Below are positions 46,396-56,116 of a stretch of 64,000 bases of DNA, in pieces. Under the pieces are notes generated by a model. The model had not been told where the DNA came from and did no database searches. It saw only the letters and a list, made by a program, of their open reading frames with translations. The position numbers and the translations under genes were made by a program. The number at the start of each line of letters is the position of its first letter. The first letter of the stretch is position 1. This stretch comes from Fibrobacter sp. UWR4 (lineage in GTDB: Bacteria; Fibrobacterota; Fibrobacteria; Fibrobacterales; Fibrobacteraceae): positions 62,001 through 126,000 of the forward strand of contig NZ_QGDU01000002.1 in the NCBI RefSeq assembly GCF_003149045.1, written 5' to 3'.

Positions 46396-49300
46396 ATGAT
46401 TAAGGCAAGTATTTACAAACCAATCACCATGCTCATGGTCATCTTGACCATCGTGGTGTTCGGTATCTACACCTACCGTATGATGGTGGTGGACCTGATG
46501 CCGAAATTCGATATTCCCGTTGTGACCGCCGTGGTTGTTTACCCCGGTGCAAGCCCCGAAGAAATCGAATCTACAATCGTGAAGCCCGCCGAAGAACAGG
46601 TGGAACTGGTGGACGGTATCGACTACGTGCAGTCCATCTGTATGGAAAACTACGGTATTATTGTTGCCATGTTCAACATGGGCATCAACGTTGACGTGGC
46701 TGCAAACGACGTTCGCGCCAAGGTGGAAACGGCTGCAGCAGACTTCCCCGACGCAGCCCAGGCTCCGATTATTTCCAAGGTGGACATTAACGCCTCCGCA
46801 ATCATGTCCATTTCCTTCACCGGTCCTGCAAACTCTACCGAACTCCGCCAGAAAGTGGAAGACGACATCGAACCTCTCTTCACTTCTGTTCCCGGCGTCG
46901 CAAGCGTAGATATCTTCGGTGGTACTACCCGCCAGATTTCTGTGGAACTGGACAAGGATATGCTCAAGAACCGTGGCGTAGACATTGCCACCATGATGGG
47001 CATGTACGGCGCATCCAACTTGAACAACCCCGTGGGTGAAGTGATTGGCAAGCGCAAGAATACATCCGTCCGTACTTCCGGTAAGTTCCAGAGCCTAGAC
47101 GAAATCCGCAATCTTGACCTCCCCACCGCAAGCGGCATTATTAAGCTTGGCGAAGTGGCCAAGGTCAAGGATACCGTCAAGACCATCACATCCGCATCTC
47201 GTTTCAACGGCGAAAACTCAGTTTCTCTCGACATTAAGAAGCGTTCCGACGCAAACGTAGTGGAAGTGGCTCAGGGCGTGATCAAGCGCATGAATGAAAT
47301 CAACAAGACCCTTCCTAAGGGCTTTGAACTTCACCTGGTGTATGACAAGTCTGAAGCTGTTAGCGAATCCATCGACAACGTGATTCAAAACATCATCGTT
47401 GCAATTCTCTTGACCTCCGTGCTGTTGCTCCTGTTCCTGGGTAAACTTTCAACCATGTTGATTGCGGCTCTTACCATGCCTATTTCCGTGGTGGGTTCTT
47501 TCACCCTCATGTACTTCGCCGGTTTCGGTATCAACATGATGAGCTTGATGGCACTTTCTTCTGCTGTGGGTCTGTTGGTGACCAACTCCATCGTGGTGCT
47601 TGAAAACATCAATGCGAAATTGGCTGAAGGTCTTGATCCTAAGGAAGCCGCCTACAAGGGAACTTCCGAAATCATGGTGGCCATTATGGCATCCACCCTT
47701 ACCAACGTCTGCGTGTTCGTGCCAATCGCCTTCATGAAGTCCATCGTGGGTATTTTCTTCAAGACCTACGGTATGACCATGGTTTTCGCAACGGTCGTGT
47801 CCCTCATCATCACCTTCACCCTTACCCCGCTCATGGCAGCCTATCTGTTCAAGGGCAAGAAGCGTGACGAAAACGGCAACATCATCGAAGAAAAGCCAGG
47901 CTTCATCGCTCGCTTCTTTGGCGCAATCATGGGAATCTTCCCCGCCATCATGAACGCCGTTCGCTTTATCTACCTCAAGACACTTAGCTTTGCCCTTTCC
48001 ATTTTCGGTGTGATCTTCCAGGTGGGCGCCCTTGTGGCCATGGTGATGTTCGTAGGCTACATGGCAAAGAATCACATGACCGTGGAACTTTCTCCCCGTC
48101 AGGACCAGGGCATGATGGCCGTAACTCTGGAAATGCCTGTGGGTACAAACATCGAAACTACCGACAGCGTAACCAGAATCATTGAAGCCCGTCTGAAGGA
48201 CATTCCCGAAATCAAGCAGTACAGTGTGACGGTGGGTGGTGAAAACGGCTTTACCTCCGTGAACCAGACCAAGATGCGCTACAAGTTGAAAAAGCGCTGG
48301 GAAGGCCGTACTCGTAGTACCGATGAAATCGTGGACTCCATCCGTCCCTACCTGGCAGACATTCCTGACGCCTACATTTCCATCAAGAGTACCTCCGCTT
48401 CCGAAATGAGCAACAACTCCGCAGGTGACGTAGTGCTGGAAGTCAGCGGTCTCCATAAGGACTCCGTCATTAAGGCAGCAGACCTTCTCAAGGCAGCCGT
48501 TGCCGACAAGATTGAAGGCGTTGTGGAAATCAAGTCCAGCTACGAAGCCGGTAAGCCGGAAATCCGTATGATTCCGAACCGCCAGGCCATGGCAGACTAC
48601 GGTACAACCGTCCAGCAGATGGCAACCTACAACTACATCGCAGTAAGCGGTTACGAAGCAGGCACCTATACCGAAAACGGTGAAGAATACGACGTCTACT
48701 TCCGTATGCAGGAAAAGGACCGAGCATCCCACGCCGACATCGAAGACCTCCCCATGCTCACTCCTAAGGGTTACGTTTCCGCAAAGGAACTCTTCTTCAT
48801 CGAAGATGGTGCAGGTCCTACCAAGATCGAACGTAAGCGTAAGCGTACTCGAATTGACGTTTCCATGAACTTGCTCCCGGGTCATACTACTGGTGAAATC
48901 ATGGGCAAGGTTGGCGCTCTCGCTGCAGAAATGAAGGATCAGCTTCCTGAAGGTGTTACCACGGGCTTCGGCGGTAACGCAGACATGCAGAACGACATGG
49001 TGGAAGAATTCATTGCAGCAATCATCATGGCAATCCTCATGACCTACATCTTGCTGGTTGCCTTGCTGGAAAGCTTCGCTCAGCCCTTCATCATCATGAC
49101 CACCATTCCTATGGGTGCAATCGGCGTGTTCCTGGGCCTTATCTTCACCGGCAAGGCACTGTCCATGATCGCCCTTATGGCAATCGTGATGCTTATCGGT
49201 GTGGTGGTGAACAACGCAATTCTTTTGCTTGACGAAGCAAACCGACTGCTGCGTACAGGAGCCATGGGTAGACGCTCCGCCGTGATGACGGCAGCCAAGT

Positions 49301-49551
49301 CCAAGTTCCAGGCAATCGTGCTTGCAACACTTGCTTCCGTTGTGGCACAGCTCCCGCTGGCATTTGCAATGGGTGGTGACGTGGCTGCCATGACCCAGCC
49401 CATGGGTATCGCTTCTGTGGGTGGTTTGATTGTGTCCGCAATCCTTACCATGTACTTGATCCCCACCTTCTTCTGGCTTCCCAATGCTCTCTTTAGCAAG
49501 GCTAAGAAGGGTGTCAAGAAAGTGGCAAACAAGGTAAAGCGCAGCAAGTAA
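46396..49551 (+). CDS. RND family efflux permease (HAE1/AcrB-like)
   Basis: 1051 residues with the AcrB layout: helix 1, a large periplasmic loop, helices 2-7 (about 330-500), a second loop and helices 8-12. Conserved parts are VYPGASPEEIESTIVKPAEE and PISVVGSFTLMYFAGFGINMMSLMAL. In helix 4, where AcrB has the paired proton-relay aspartates, this protein reads GLLVTNSIVVLEN with Thr396-Asn397. The second half has GVVVNNAILLLDEANRLL, which carries an Asp. This marks a subgroup of the family; substrate unknown. Last gene of the three-gene operon. Confidence 0.92.
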   Translation: MIKASIYKPITMLMVILTIVVFGIYTYRMMVVDLMPKFDIPVVTAVVVYPGASPEEIESTIVKPAEEQVELVDGIDYVQSICMENYGIIVAMFNMGINVDVAANDVRAKVETAAADFPDAAQAPIISKVDINASAIMSISFTGPANSTELRQKVEDDIEPLFTSVPGVASVDIFGGTTRQISVELDKDMLKNRGVDIATMMGMYGASNLNNPVGEVIGKRKNTSVRTSGKFQSLDEIRNLDLPTASGIIKLGEVAKVKDTVKTITSASRFNGENSVSLDIKKRSDANVVEVAQGVIKRMNEINKTLPKGFELHLVYDKSEAVSESIDNVIQNIIVAILLTSVLLLLFLGKLSTMLIAALTMPISVVGSFTLMYFAGFGINMMSLMALSSAVGLLVTNSIVVLENINAKLAEGLDPKEAAYKGTSEIMVAIMASTLTNVCVFVPIAFMKSIVGIFFKTYGMTMVFATVVSLIITFTLTPLMAAYLFKGKKRDENGNIIEEKPGFIARFFGAIMGIFPAIMNAVRFIYLKTLSFALSIFGVIFQVGALVAMVMFVGYMAKNHMTVELSPRQDQGMMAVTLEMPVGTNIETTDSVTRIIEARLKDIPEIKQYSVTVGGENGFTSVNQTKMRYKLKKRWEGRTRSTDEIVDSIRPYLADIPDAYISIKSTSASEMSNNSAGDVVLEVSGLHKDSVIKAADLLKAAVADKIEGVVEIKSSYEAGKPEIRMIPNRQAMADYGTTVQQMATYNYIAVSGYEAGTYTENGEEYDVYFRMQEKDRASHADIEDLPMLTPKGYVSAKELFFIEDGAGPTKIERKRKRTRIDVSMNLLPGHTTGEIMGKVGALAAEMKDQLPEGVTTGFGGNADMQNDMVEEFIAAIIMAILMTYILLVALLESFAQPFIIMTTIPMGAIGVFLGLIFTGKALSMIALMAIVMLIGVVVNNAILLLDEANRLLRTGAMGRRSAVMTAAKSKFQAIVLATLASVVAQLPLAFAMGGDVAAMTQPMGIASVGGLIVSAILTMYLIPTFFWLPNALFSKAKKGVKKVANKVKRSK

Positions 49552-49579
49552 CCTAAAGCTTTAGTACATTAGAGAGAGA

Positions 49580-49615
49580 TAAGCCCGCAGGAGAAATCCT
49601 GCGGGCTTTTTTGTT
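49580..49615 (+). terminator. intrinsic terminator of the efflux operon
   Basis: AAGCCCGCAGGA and TCCTGCGGGCTT (49581-49592, 49597-49608) form a perfect 12-bp stem with GAAA loop and T6 tail. Confidence 0.92.
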
Positions 49616-49616
49616 T

Positions 49617-49731
49617 CCGAGGCGTAGGCTGTTGCATTTTGCAAACAGCCCGAAGCCGAGCGCTGCAGCATGCAAAAGTCTTTGCATGTTATAACCGAGG
49701 CGCAGTCTGTTGCATTTTGCAAACAACTTTT
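49617..49731. repeat. three tandem palindrome-bearing repeats upstream of the GspE/PilB-like gene
   Basis: Copies begin CCGAGGCG or CCGAAGCC at 49617, 49650 and 49695. Copies 1 and 3 are 32-bp near-identical and contain TTGCA-TTT-TGCAA (49632-49644 and 49710-49722). The middle copy has a perfect CATGCAAA-AGTC-TTTGCATG (49669-49688). The palindrome centres are about 40 and 38 bp apart. They lie between a terminator and a promoter, the position of an operator array. Confidence 0.65.
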
Positions 49732-49756
49732 GTCACGCAAGGAAAATCTTCCTTAC

Positions 49757-49762
49757 TAGCTT
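49757..49762 (+). promoter_or_regulatory. -10 element (TAGCTT) of the GspE/PilB-like gene, leaderless type
   Basis: CTTAC-TAGCTT ends 8 nt before the ATG at 49771; no Shine-Dalgarno is present. Confidence 0.4.
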
Positions 49763-49770
49763 TGCGCACT

Positions 49771-51009
49771 ATGGACAAATTATGCAACAACATTTTTATA
49801 CAGCAGGAAAATGGATTCTGCAAGGTTTTTCTGGAAAACGAATTTGACGAATTTCTTCTGGAAAAAATCCGACACGAATACAATCAGAGGGTGATTCCCG
49901 TTAAAGCAAGTAAAGCAGAGATTAGCCGTTTGAATCGAGCCCGAAACAAGGAAAATGACCAAGAAATCATCAGACAATTGGAACCAGGAAAAAAAGATTC
50001 CTCCTGGGAATCGGCTCCCATTATCAACCTGGTAGATAACCTGCTGGAGAACGCACTGGACGCAGGTGCATCCGACATCCACATTGAGCCACAGGAAAAC
50101 GCACTCAGAATCCGTCTGAGACAGGATGGAATGTTAAAGGATTTCAAGACGTTGCCTTCATGGCTAGCAGAGCCCATCTTGATTCGTCTGAAAATTCTTG
50201 CCGAGGTAGACATTACCGACAGGCGTATTCCTCACGACGGAAGCTTCACCTTCGCAAGTACCTACGGTCCCGTCAACATCAGGTTAAGCACCCTGCCCAT
50301 ACAGGATGGCGAAAAATGCGTTCTAAGGTTGTTACCTCGGCAAGACGCCACCAAGGAACTTCTGCTAGAAGATCTTATCAAGAGCAAGCCCCAAGTAGAT
50401 TTTCTCCGGAAGGTATTCCATAGTCCTCAAGGTCTATTTCTCATTACAGGTCCCACGGGCAGCGGGAAGACAACCACCCTACATACCGGACTGCGAGAAA
50501 TAATCCACCAGCAAATCAATGTTACTACCATCGAAGATCCAGTGGAGTATGTGCTAGAAGGCGCTAACCAGGTGCAGGTAAATGAGAAATGTGGTTTTAC
50601 CTTCCCTACCGCCCTGCGTTCCATTCTAAGACAGGATCCAGACGTCATCCTCGTTGGCGAAATTAGGGACCAGGAAACCGCCCAGATTGCCATGCGGGCA
50701 GCCCAGACAGGTCACTTGGTACTTTCCACACTCCACACAAACAGCGCAGAAGCAGCATTCACCCGGCTTCAGGATCTTGGAGTAGATTCATCTTGCATCA
50801 AGGACGCTCTACTAGGCGTCATGTCGCAACGTCTGGTACGAAAATCATCTGCAATACCCGGCGTATATTCGGGACGATTGGCCCTGACGGAAATCATCCG
50901 CGGGGACGGAACCCTTATAGACGGATGCCTAAAGGACTGCGCCAGCAAGGCAATTGAACAAGGTTTTACGGACTCTCAGGAAATAGAGCACATATTAGGC
51001 TCTGTTTAG
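49771..51009 (+). CDS. GspE/PilB family secretion or pilus assembly ATPase
   Basis: 412 residues from the ATG at 49771; the frame extends upstream through the repeat region but that part is not protein-like. Short N-terminal domain, then SDIHIEPQENALRIRLRQDG (about 106-125), Walker A GPTGSGKTTTLH (about 227-238), the Asp box, Walker B VILVGEIRDQETAQIAMRAAQTGH and the His box. The C-terminal zinc tetracysteine common in GspE/PilB is absent and the protein is short, so it may serve a reduced type II/IV pilus-like or DNA-uptake machine. No partner genes adjoin. Confidence 0.88.
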   Translation: MDKLCNNIFIQQENGFCKVFLENEFDEFLLEKIRHEYNQRVIPVKASKAEISRLNRARNKENDQEIIRQLEPGKKDSSWESAPIINLVDNLLENALDAGASDIHIEPQENALRIRLRQDGMLKDFKTLPSWLAEPILIRLKILAEVDITDRRIPHDGSFTFASTYGPVNIRLSTLPIQDGEKCVLRLLPRQDATKELLLEDLIKSKPQVDFLRKVFHSPQGLFLITGPTGSGKTTTLHTGLREIIHQQINVTTIEDPVEYVLEGANQVQVNEKCGFTFPTALRSILRQDPDVILVGEIRDQETAQIAMRAAQTGHLVLSTLHTNSAEAAFTRLQDLGVDSSCIKDALLGVMSQRLVRKSSAIPGVYSGRLALTEIIRGDGTLIDGCLKDCASKAIEQGFTDSQEIEHILGSV

Positions 51010-51053
51010 AACACTCGACTATACATCCTGACGATTTTTTTACAAACCTTTTC

Positions 51054-51059
51054 TATATT
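51054..51059 (+). promoter_or_regulatory. -10 element (TATATT) of the MlaD-like gene, leaderless type
   Basis: CTTTTC-TATATT-G ends 7 nt before the ATG at 51067; no Shine-Dalgarno. Confidence 0.5.
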
Positions 51060-51066
51060 GCTCGGT

Positions 51067-52065
51067 ATGAAATTATCCGATAGGACATTAGGCTATCTTT
51101 CGCTCATTGCATTGATATTCATCTTTGCCTTTGTAGCGTTGGAAATGCTTGAGGCGCACCAGAAATCCACCTCCACAATCCTGGTGGATTTTGACGAACT
51201 GGGATCGCTCCAGCCCGAAGACTTGGTGGTTGTCCGCGGATTTACAGTAGGAACCGTAGGCAAGGTTGAATGGCTTGGAGACCGGGCCCGAATCCAGATC
51301 AATTTTGACGAACCCGTCATTCTTCGCGAAGGTACCCGCATCGTCAACGTAAACTACGCCATTATGGGCCAGCGCCGCGTGGAAATTTTCCCGTCCAAGG
51401 AAGGCAATCGTTATCCCGACGATTATATCTATACGGGAACTTTTGAGCCGGGCATTGCCGAAGTCCTCCGCTACATCGAGGATGTGAACCAGCAGCTGAC
51501 CGCAGTCCGCGAAATGGTCCACCTGGTAGTCGACGGAGACTCCACACATCCTTCAGCACAGCAAGTCTTCGAAAACATCATGGGCACCGTTGACGGAACC
51601 CTGGAAAGCGCAGACAAGTTGATCACTTCCATGCAGCCCACCATCAATCATCTGTTCAAGCAAGTCAATACAGCAAGCAGTGAATTGATTGAAGTCGCCA
51701 ACCAGGCAGATACAGCAGTGCAAGTCGCAACTCAGGCCGTCAACGCAAAACTGCAGGTTGCAGAAGACGCCATCAAGACCATTTCCGAAGGCGCACAAAA
51801 GACCAACCAGTTAATGATTGACATCGAGAACGATTCCACCTTCAACAAATTTTTCAAGTCCACGGAAACCATGGAACGAATTACCGACATGGTTGCCAAG
51901 GCAAGAGACCTTATTGCGGCCATCGACTCCAAGAATATTTCAGTTCGTGATGAAAACGGCAATCCAGTCACCCTCCTTACCTGGAAGGGGATTAACCTAA
52001 TCGGAGAAACCGCACGCGAAAAAGCCCGAAAGCGCGCCGAAAAGGGCGAGAGCCTTCCCGAATAG
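51067..52065 (+). CDS. MlaD family (MCE domain) lipid-transport protein
   Basis: 332 residues from the ATG at 51067 (the frame begins 3 codons earlier at a TTG inside the -10 box). One N-terminal membrane helix (about 10-28), an MCE domain (about 35-115, VDFDELGSLQPEDLVVVRGFTVGTVGKVEW) and a long helical C-terminal part (about 130-290) rich in Gln/Thr heptads. MCE proteins carry lipids between membranes, normally with MlaE/MlaF partners, which are not adjacent. recG starts 18 bp after the stop and is probably co-transcribed. Confidence 0.88.
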   Translation: MKLSDRTLGYLSLIALIFIFAFVALEMLEAHQKSTSTILVDFDELGSLQPEDLVVVRGFTVGTVGKVEWLGDRARIQINFDEPVILREGTRIVNVNYAIMGQRRVEIFPSKEGNRYPDDYIYTGTFEPGIAEVLRYIEDVNQQLTAVREMVHLVVDGDSTHPSAQQVFENIMGTVDGTLESADKLITSMQPTINHLFKQVNTASSELIEVANQADTAVQVATQAVNAKLQVAEDAIKTISEGAQKTNQLMIDIENDSTFNKFFKSTETMERITDMVAKARDLIAAIDSKNISVRDENGNPVTLLTWKGINLIGETAREKARKRAEKGESLPE

Positions 52066-52083
52066 CAAGGAAATCGGTTCTAG

Positions 52084-54144
52084 ATGGATCTTTCCAACCT
52101 ACCCAAAATGGGTCCGAAAAGTCTGGACGCCCTTAGAGCCGCAGGCATTGTATCCCTGTCGGATTTTCTCTACAACATTCCCCGCACCTACCTGGACCAG
52201 ACCAAGGTTTCCAAGATTGGAAATCTTCATGCGGGAGAGCGCGTCGTACTGATCGGAAAGATTATCCGTGCGGGAATTATCCGTGGCCGCTCCAGCAGGT
52301 TCGTTGCCACACTTGCGGACGGGACAGGCGAAATTTCCCTTACATTTTTTCAGGGATACAGCTACCACAGTCGACGGATCCAACCAGGCACACACTGGCT
52401 AGTATCCGGCATTGTCGGGGAATACCGCGGTTTCCAGATGACCCATCCGGACATGCAGCGATTTGACGAGGACGAACAGTTCTCTGGACAAATCCTACCG
52501 GTCTACCCCATGACAGAAGCCATGGTCAAAAGCCGTATTTCCCAGAAGGCTCTGCGAAACTGGTACAAGCTGGTATTCAACTTTCCATCCCTTACATTAC
52601 CAGGACTTTGCCCCAAGGCATTGACGGATTACCTTCATTTCAATTCTGTCCTTACGAACTTGAAATCGCTGCACCTGCCGGTGGACTTCAATCAGATACG
52701 CAACGCAAAACAGCAACTAAAAATTCTGGAGTTACTTCCCTTCTGCCTCCGCATGGTGAAACGTCGTGAAAGCCAGATGCTCCGCGGACATGAACGCCAG
52801 GTGGATTTAGGTCTTGTAATGAAGGCGAAGTCCGAGCTTCCCTTCAGCCTTACCGATGGTCAGGAACGAGCACTAGATCAGATCGTTGCAGGACTAAACG
52901 GCAAGAGACAATTCCACGCCCTGCTACAGGGGGACGTTGGCTGCGGAAAAACCGTCGTAGCCATGCTCTCCATGCTAGCCGTCTGTGGCTCCGGAGAGCA
53001 AAGCGCTCTTATGGTTCCGACAGACATTCTGGCCAGACAGCACTACAAACAAATGAAGTCAGTCTTTGAAGCCGCAGGCATGCGCGTAGAACTGTTAGTA
53101 GGCGCCACACCCGCAACAGAACGTAGGGCTATTCTAGGAGAACTCCAGATGGGGCTCTGCCAGGCGGTCATTGGTACCCACGCCTTATTTTCCAGGGACG
53201 TTGAATTTGCAAAACTCGGTTTCGTGATTATCGATGAACAGCATCGCTTTGGCGTCGGCCAGCGAGAAGCGTTACTTGCCAAGGGCGAATACCCCGACAT
53301 GCTGGTCATGAGTGCAACACCCATTCCAAGAAGCCTGGCAAAGACCATGTATGGGGACCTGAAGGTCATCTCTATCAAGGAAAAACCTGCAGGACGAAAA
53401 CCGATCAAGACGCGCCTTGTTCCTGCAGACAAACGTAACGACATGAAGAAATTTATCGCCAACGAAGCGAAGAACGGGAACCTGTGTTACTGGATCGTGA
53501 GCAAGGTGAATAATTCCGAAAAGGATACAGAGGGAGTGCCCGCCCGTAGCGTGGACGACGTCGTCCATGAACTTCGTGCATTCGACAAGACTTTGGTAGT
53601 GGAAGGCATCCATGGGCAAATGGACGAAGCTGTTCGTGACGAAACCTTAAAGCGCTTCGCTGCAGGACAAGTTCACATTCTTGTAGCCACGACCGTCATT
53701 GAAGTTGGCGTGAACGTACCTCAGGCAAACGTAATGGCCATCGATTCACCGGACCGTTTCGGGCTTGCGCAGCTCCATCAGCTTCGAGGTCGTGTTGGTC
53801 GCGGCGATGTCCAGGCTTGGTGCTTCCTCATGATGCCCGAAGGAGATGCGGCTGAAAACTCCGTGGAACGCCTGACCCAATTCAGTCATACAGATGATGG
53901 ATTTGAAATCGCAGAGTTGGACCTCGCCACCCGTGGTGCAGGCAATCTGGAAGGTAACGAACAAAGTGGCAGCTGGGTGTTCCGCTGGTTTGACTGGATT
54001 CACGACCAGGAACTCATTTCCCAGACATTGGAAATGGCGGATCACATCTTGAAAGATGGGGAAAGCTTTAACGATGACGCCCGGGAAAAGATTCAGCTCT
54101 GGTACCAAGAGAAGCCTTCCGCCAACGAAGACGGAATTCACTAA
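52084..54144 (+). CDS. recG: ATP-dependent DNA helicase RecG
   Basis: 686 residues. Branch-migration helicase for stalled forks. N-terminal HhH-like and OB wedge domain (about 60-150, GKIIRAGIIRGRSSRFVATLADG), then SF2 motifs: Walker A LLQGDVGCGKTVVAML (about 278-293), DEQHRFGVGQR (about 383-393), SATPIPRSLA and the C-terminal QLHQLRGRVGRG. Length normal. Follows the mlaD-like gene at 18 bp. Confidence 0.95.
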   Translation: MDLSNLPKMGPKSLDALRAAGIVSLSDFLYNIPRTYLDQTKVSKIGNLHAGERVVLIGKIIRAGIIRGRSSRFVATLADGTGEISLTFFQGYSYHSRRIQPGTHWLVSGIVGEYRGFQMTHPDMQRFDEDEQFSGQILPVYPMTEAMVKSRISQKALRNWYKLVFNFPSLTLPGLCPKALTDYLHFNSVLTNLKSLHLPVDFNQIRNAKQQLKILELLPFCLRMVKRRESQMLRGHERQVDLGLVMKAKSELPFSLTDGQERALDQIVAGLNGKRQFHALLQGDVGCGKTVVAMLSMLAVCGSGEQSALMVPTDILARQHYKQMKSVFEAAGMRVELLVGATPATERRAILGELQMGLCQAVIGTHALFSRDVEFAKLGFVIIDEQHRFGVGQREALLAKGEYPDMLVMSATPIPRSLAKTMYGDLKVISIKEKPAGRKPIKTRLVPADKRNDMKKFIANEAKNGNLCYWIVSKVNNSEKDTEGVPARSVDDVVHELRAFDKTLVVEGIHGQMDEAVRDETLKRFAAGQVHILVATTVIEVGVNVPQANVMAIDSPDRFGLAQLHQLRGRVGRGDVQAWCFLMMPEGDAAENSVERLTQFSHTDDGFEIAELDLATRGAGNLEGNEQSGSWVFRWFDWIHDQELISQTLEMADHILKDGESFNDDAREKIQLWYQEKPSANEDGIH

Positions 54145-54160
54145 AAAACTCCCGTGTTTT

Positions 54161-54466
54161 TTAGATCAACTGGGTCATAGTGCCAATTACAAGGGCACAT
54201 AGCACGACATTCAAAAAGAAGAACGTACGGCGGACAATAATGTAGAACAGGGGTAGCCACTGGAGCATATTGTCCATAGGGGCGACCAGTTCCTTAATTC
54301 CCAGAAAGACGCTAATCAGTCCTGTAATGATCAACATCATTGCGCCAATATAATAGCCTTCACTCCATACCATAATGGTCAGGGCCACTCCAAAAATCAT
54401 GGCGATAATGCCAATGATGATTTCAATGCGCAGGATGATGTTTTTCCATTCTTTTTTAGCGATCAT
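54161..54466 (-). CDS. small three-helix membrane protein, hypothetical
   Basis: 101 residues when started at the ATG at 54466. The longer frame begins at 54505 (114 residues). The shorter start is preferred because a TAAATT box on the minus strand (54474-54479) ends exactly 7 nt before it, the spacing seen at other leaderless genes here, and neither ATG has a Shine-Dalgarno. Three or four hydrophobic segments (IIIGIIAMIFGVALTIMVW; YYIGAMMLIITGLISVFLGI; FFFLNVVLCALVIGTM). No family recognised. It is convergent with recG. Confidence 0.6.
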   Translation of the reverse strand: MIAKKEWKNIILRIEIIIGIIAMIFGVALTIMVWSEGYYIGAMMLIITGLISVFLGIKELVAPMDNMLQWLPLFYIIVRRTFFFLNVVLCALVIGTMTQLI

Positions 54467-54628
54467 AGGATGGAATTTAGCAAATACCGACAACGCAATC
54501 CCCATACAAAATTCATATTCGAGATAAAAAGGCTTCTTCCGATTTGTAATAAAAATGTAAGTTTTATGAAAGTTTTTTATCTAAGAAAAGAATTAATTTT
54601 GTTAAAAATTGCTTACAAAGGAGTATGT

Positions 54629-56095
54629 ATGGTTACAAATTGGGTAAAAACGGCCGCCTTAGTCGGTCTTACCGCATCCAGCCTTTTTGCAGGCGGTGCA
54701 ACAACCAATAACAACCACTCCGCCGCCTTCCTCCGCAGCGTTGCAAGAAACGCAACTCTGGAAAACGACGCCCCCTACTATAACCCCGCAGGAACCGCCT
54801 TCATGAAAGACGGTTTCCATCTTTCCCTTTCCAACCAGACCTTCTGGCAGGGCCGCACCATCACCACCGAATCGCCCCTTTTCAATGATGGCGAAAAGAA
54901 ATACAAGGGCAACACCTTTGCGCCCTTCATGCCAGGCGTTCACGCCACATGGCACTACGGCAACCTTGCCCTTTCTGCAACCGTCGGTATTATCGGTGGC
55001 GGAGGATCGTTGAATTTCAAGGACGGCATTCCCTCCTTCGATACCCAGCTGGCCGCTCTCCCCATGATGCTTACCCAGGCAGGACTTCCCACCACTTCTT
55101 ACGAAGCTGATATCAAGCTGGAAGCAGAATCCTACCAGGTGGGTGTGACCTTGGGCGCAGCCTACCAGTTTGCAAACATGTTCAGCATCTACGCCGGTGG
55201 CCGCCTTACCTACTCCTACAACAATTACCAGGCAAGCCTCTCCAACGTAAAGTTCAATCCAAAGGTCGACGAACTGGGACTTGACGGCAAGATGGTCGAA
55301 GCCGCAGCAACCTTCAACAAGCTTTCCGAAGCTTTAGGCGAAAAAGCCGAACAAGCCAATTCTGCAGCCGAACAGTACGAAAAGGCTGGTGACAAGGCCA
55401 CCGCAGCAGGCTACGCAGCAGTCGCAGAAGAACTCGCTGCAAAGGCCGAAGCCATGGCAGGCTACGCCTACGCCGTCGGCGACAAGGAACTGGATGTGGA
55501 ACAGGAAGGTTTCGGTTTCGCCCCGATCTTTGGTGCAGCCTTCAAGTACAAGCGCCTGACCATTGGCGTCAAGTACGAAATGAAGACCGATATCGAAATG
55601 GAAAACGACACCAAGAAAAACGAAGTGGGCATGTCCGACTTTGATGACGGCAAGAAGGATCATGCAGATGTTCCCGCGGTCCTGGCCCTCGGTTTGACTT
55701 ACTCCATTTTGGATAACGCCCGAATTTCCTTCGGTTACAACCTGTGGTTCGATGAAGACGCCGACCTTACCGGAAATTCCGAGGATTTCCTTGGAAACAG
55801 CCATGAATTCATGTATGGTGTCGAAATCGACTTCTTCAAGCGCTGGACCATTAGCGGTGGCCTCAACATATTCCGTTGCGACCGTACCGACGATTACGTC
55901 AGCGACTTGAGCCAGTTGCTGAACACGACTACTTTCGGTCTCGGTTTCGCATACCGCGTCAACGACCATATCAGAATCGATGTCGGTTACTACCACACCA
56001 TCTACAACGACGATACGGATAAGGAATCCTACGGTCTTAACACCTACGAACGCACCAGCCGTGGTTTCGGCATCGGTGTAGACCTGGACTTCTAA
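54629..56095 (+). CDS. FadL/OmpP1-type outer-membrane transporter
   Basis: 488 residues from the ATG at 54629 with AAAGGAG 7 nt upstream; the longer frame from 54470 overlaps the opposite gene's promoter. Signal peptide to about residue 22 (ASSLFAGG). The mature N-terminus (AAFLRSVARNATLENDAPYYNPAGTAFMKDG) matches the FadL plug/hatch pattern, and the rest alternates beta strands ending in GVDLDF with a terminal Phe. An Ala/Glu-rich helical insertion (about 215-285) is unusual and could be a periplasmic or extracellular coiled-coil. Role: uptake of hydrophobic compounds. Confidence 0.85.
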   Translation: MVTNWVKTAALVGLTASSLFAGGATTNNNHSAAFLRSVARNATLENDAPYYNPAGTAFMKDGFHLSLSNQTFWQGRTITTESPLFNDGEKKYKGNTFAPFMPGVHATWHYGNLALSATVGIIGGGGSLNFKDGIPSFDTQLAALPMMLTQAGLPTTSYEADIKLEAESYQVGVTLGAAYQFANMFSIYAGGRLTYSYNNYQASLSNVKFNPKVDELGLDGKMVEAAATFNKLSEALGEKAEQANSAAEQYEKAGDKATAAGYAAVAEELAAKAEAMAGYAYAVGDKELDVEQEGFGFAPIFGAAFKYKRLTIGVKYEMKTDIEMENDTKKNEVGMSDFDDGKKDHADVPAVLALGLTYSILDNARISFGYNLWFDEDADLTGNSEDFLGNSHEFMYGVEIDFFKRWTISGGLNIFRCDRTDDYVSDLSQLLNTTTFGLGFAYRVNDHIRIDVGYYHTIYNDDTDKESYGLNTYERTSRGFGIGVDLDF

Positions 56096-56116
56096 GCCGT
56101 CACGATCAGACGTCCA

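Noticed and set aside
49639-49770. N-terminal extension of the GspE/PilB-like protein
   Set aside because: The in-frame extension is the translated repeat region (Cys- and Ala-rich, no family match); the ATG at 49771 follows a -10 box.
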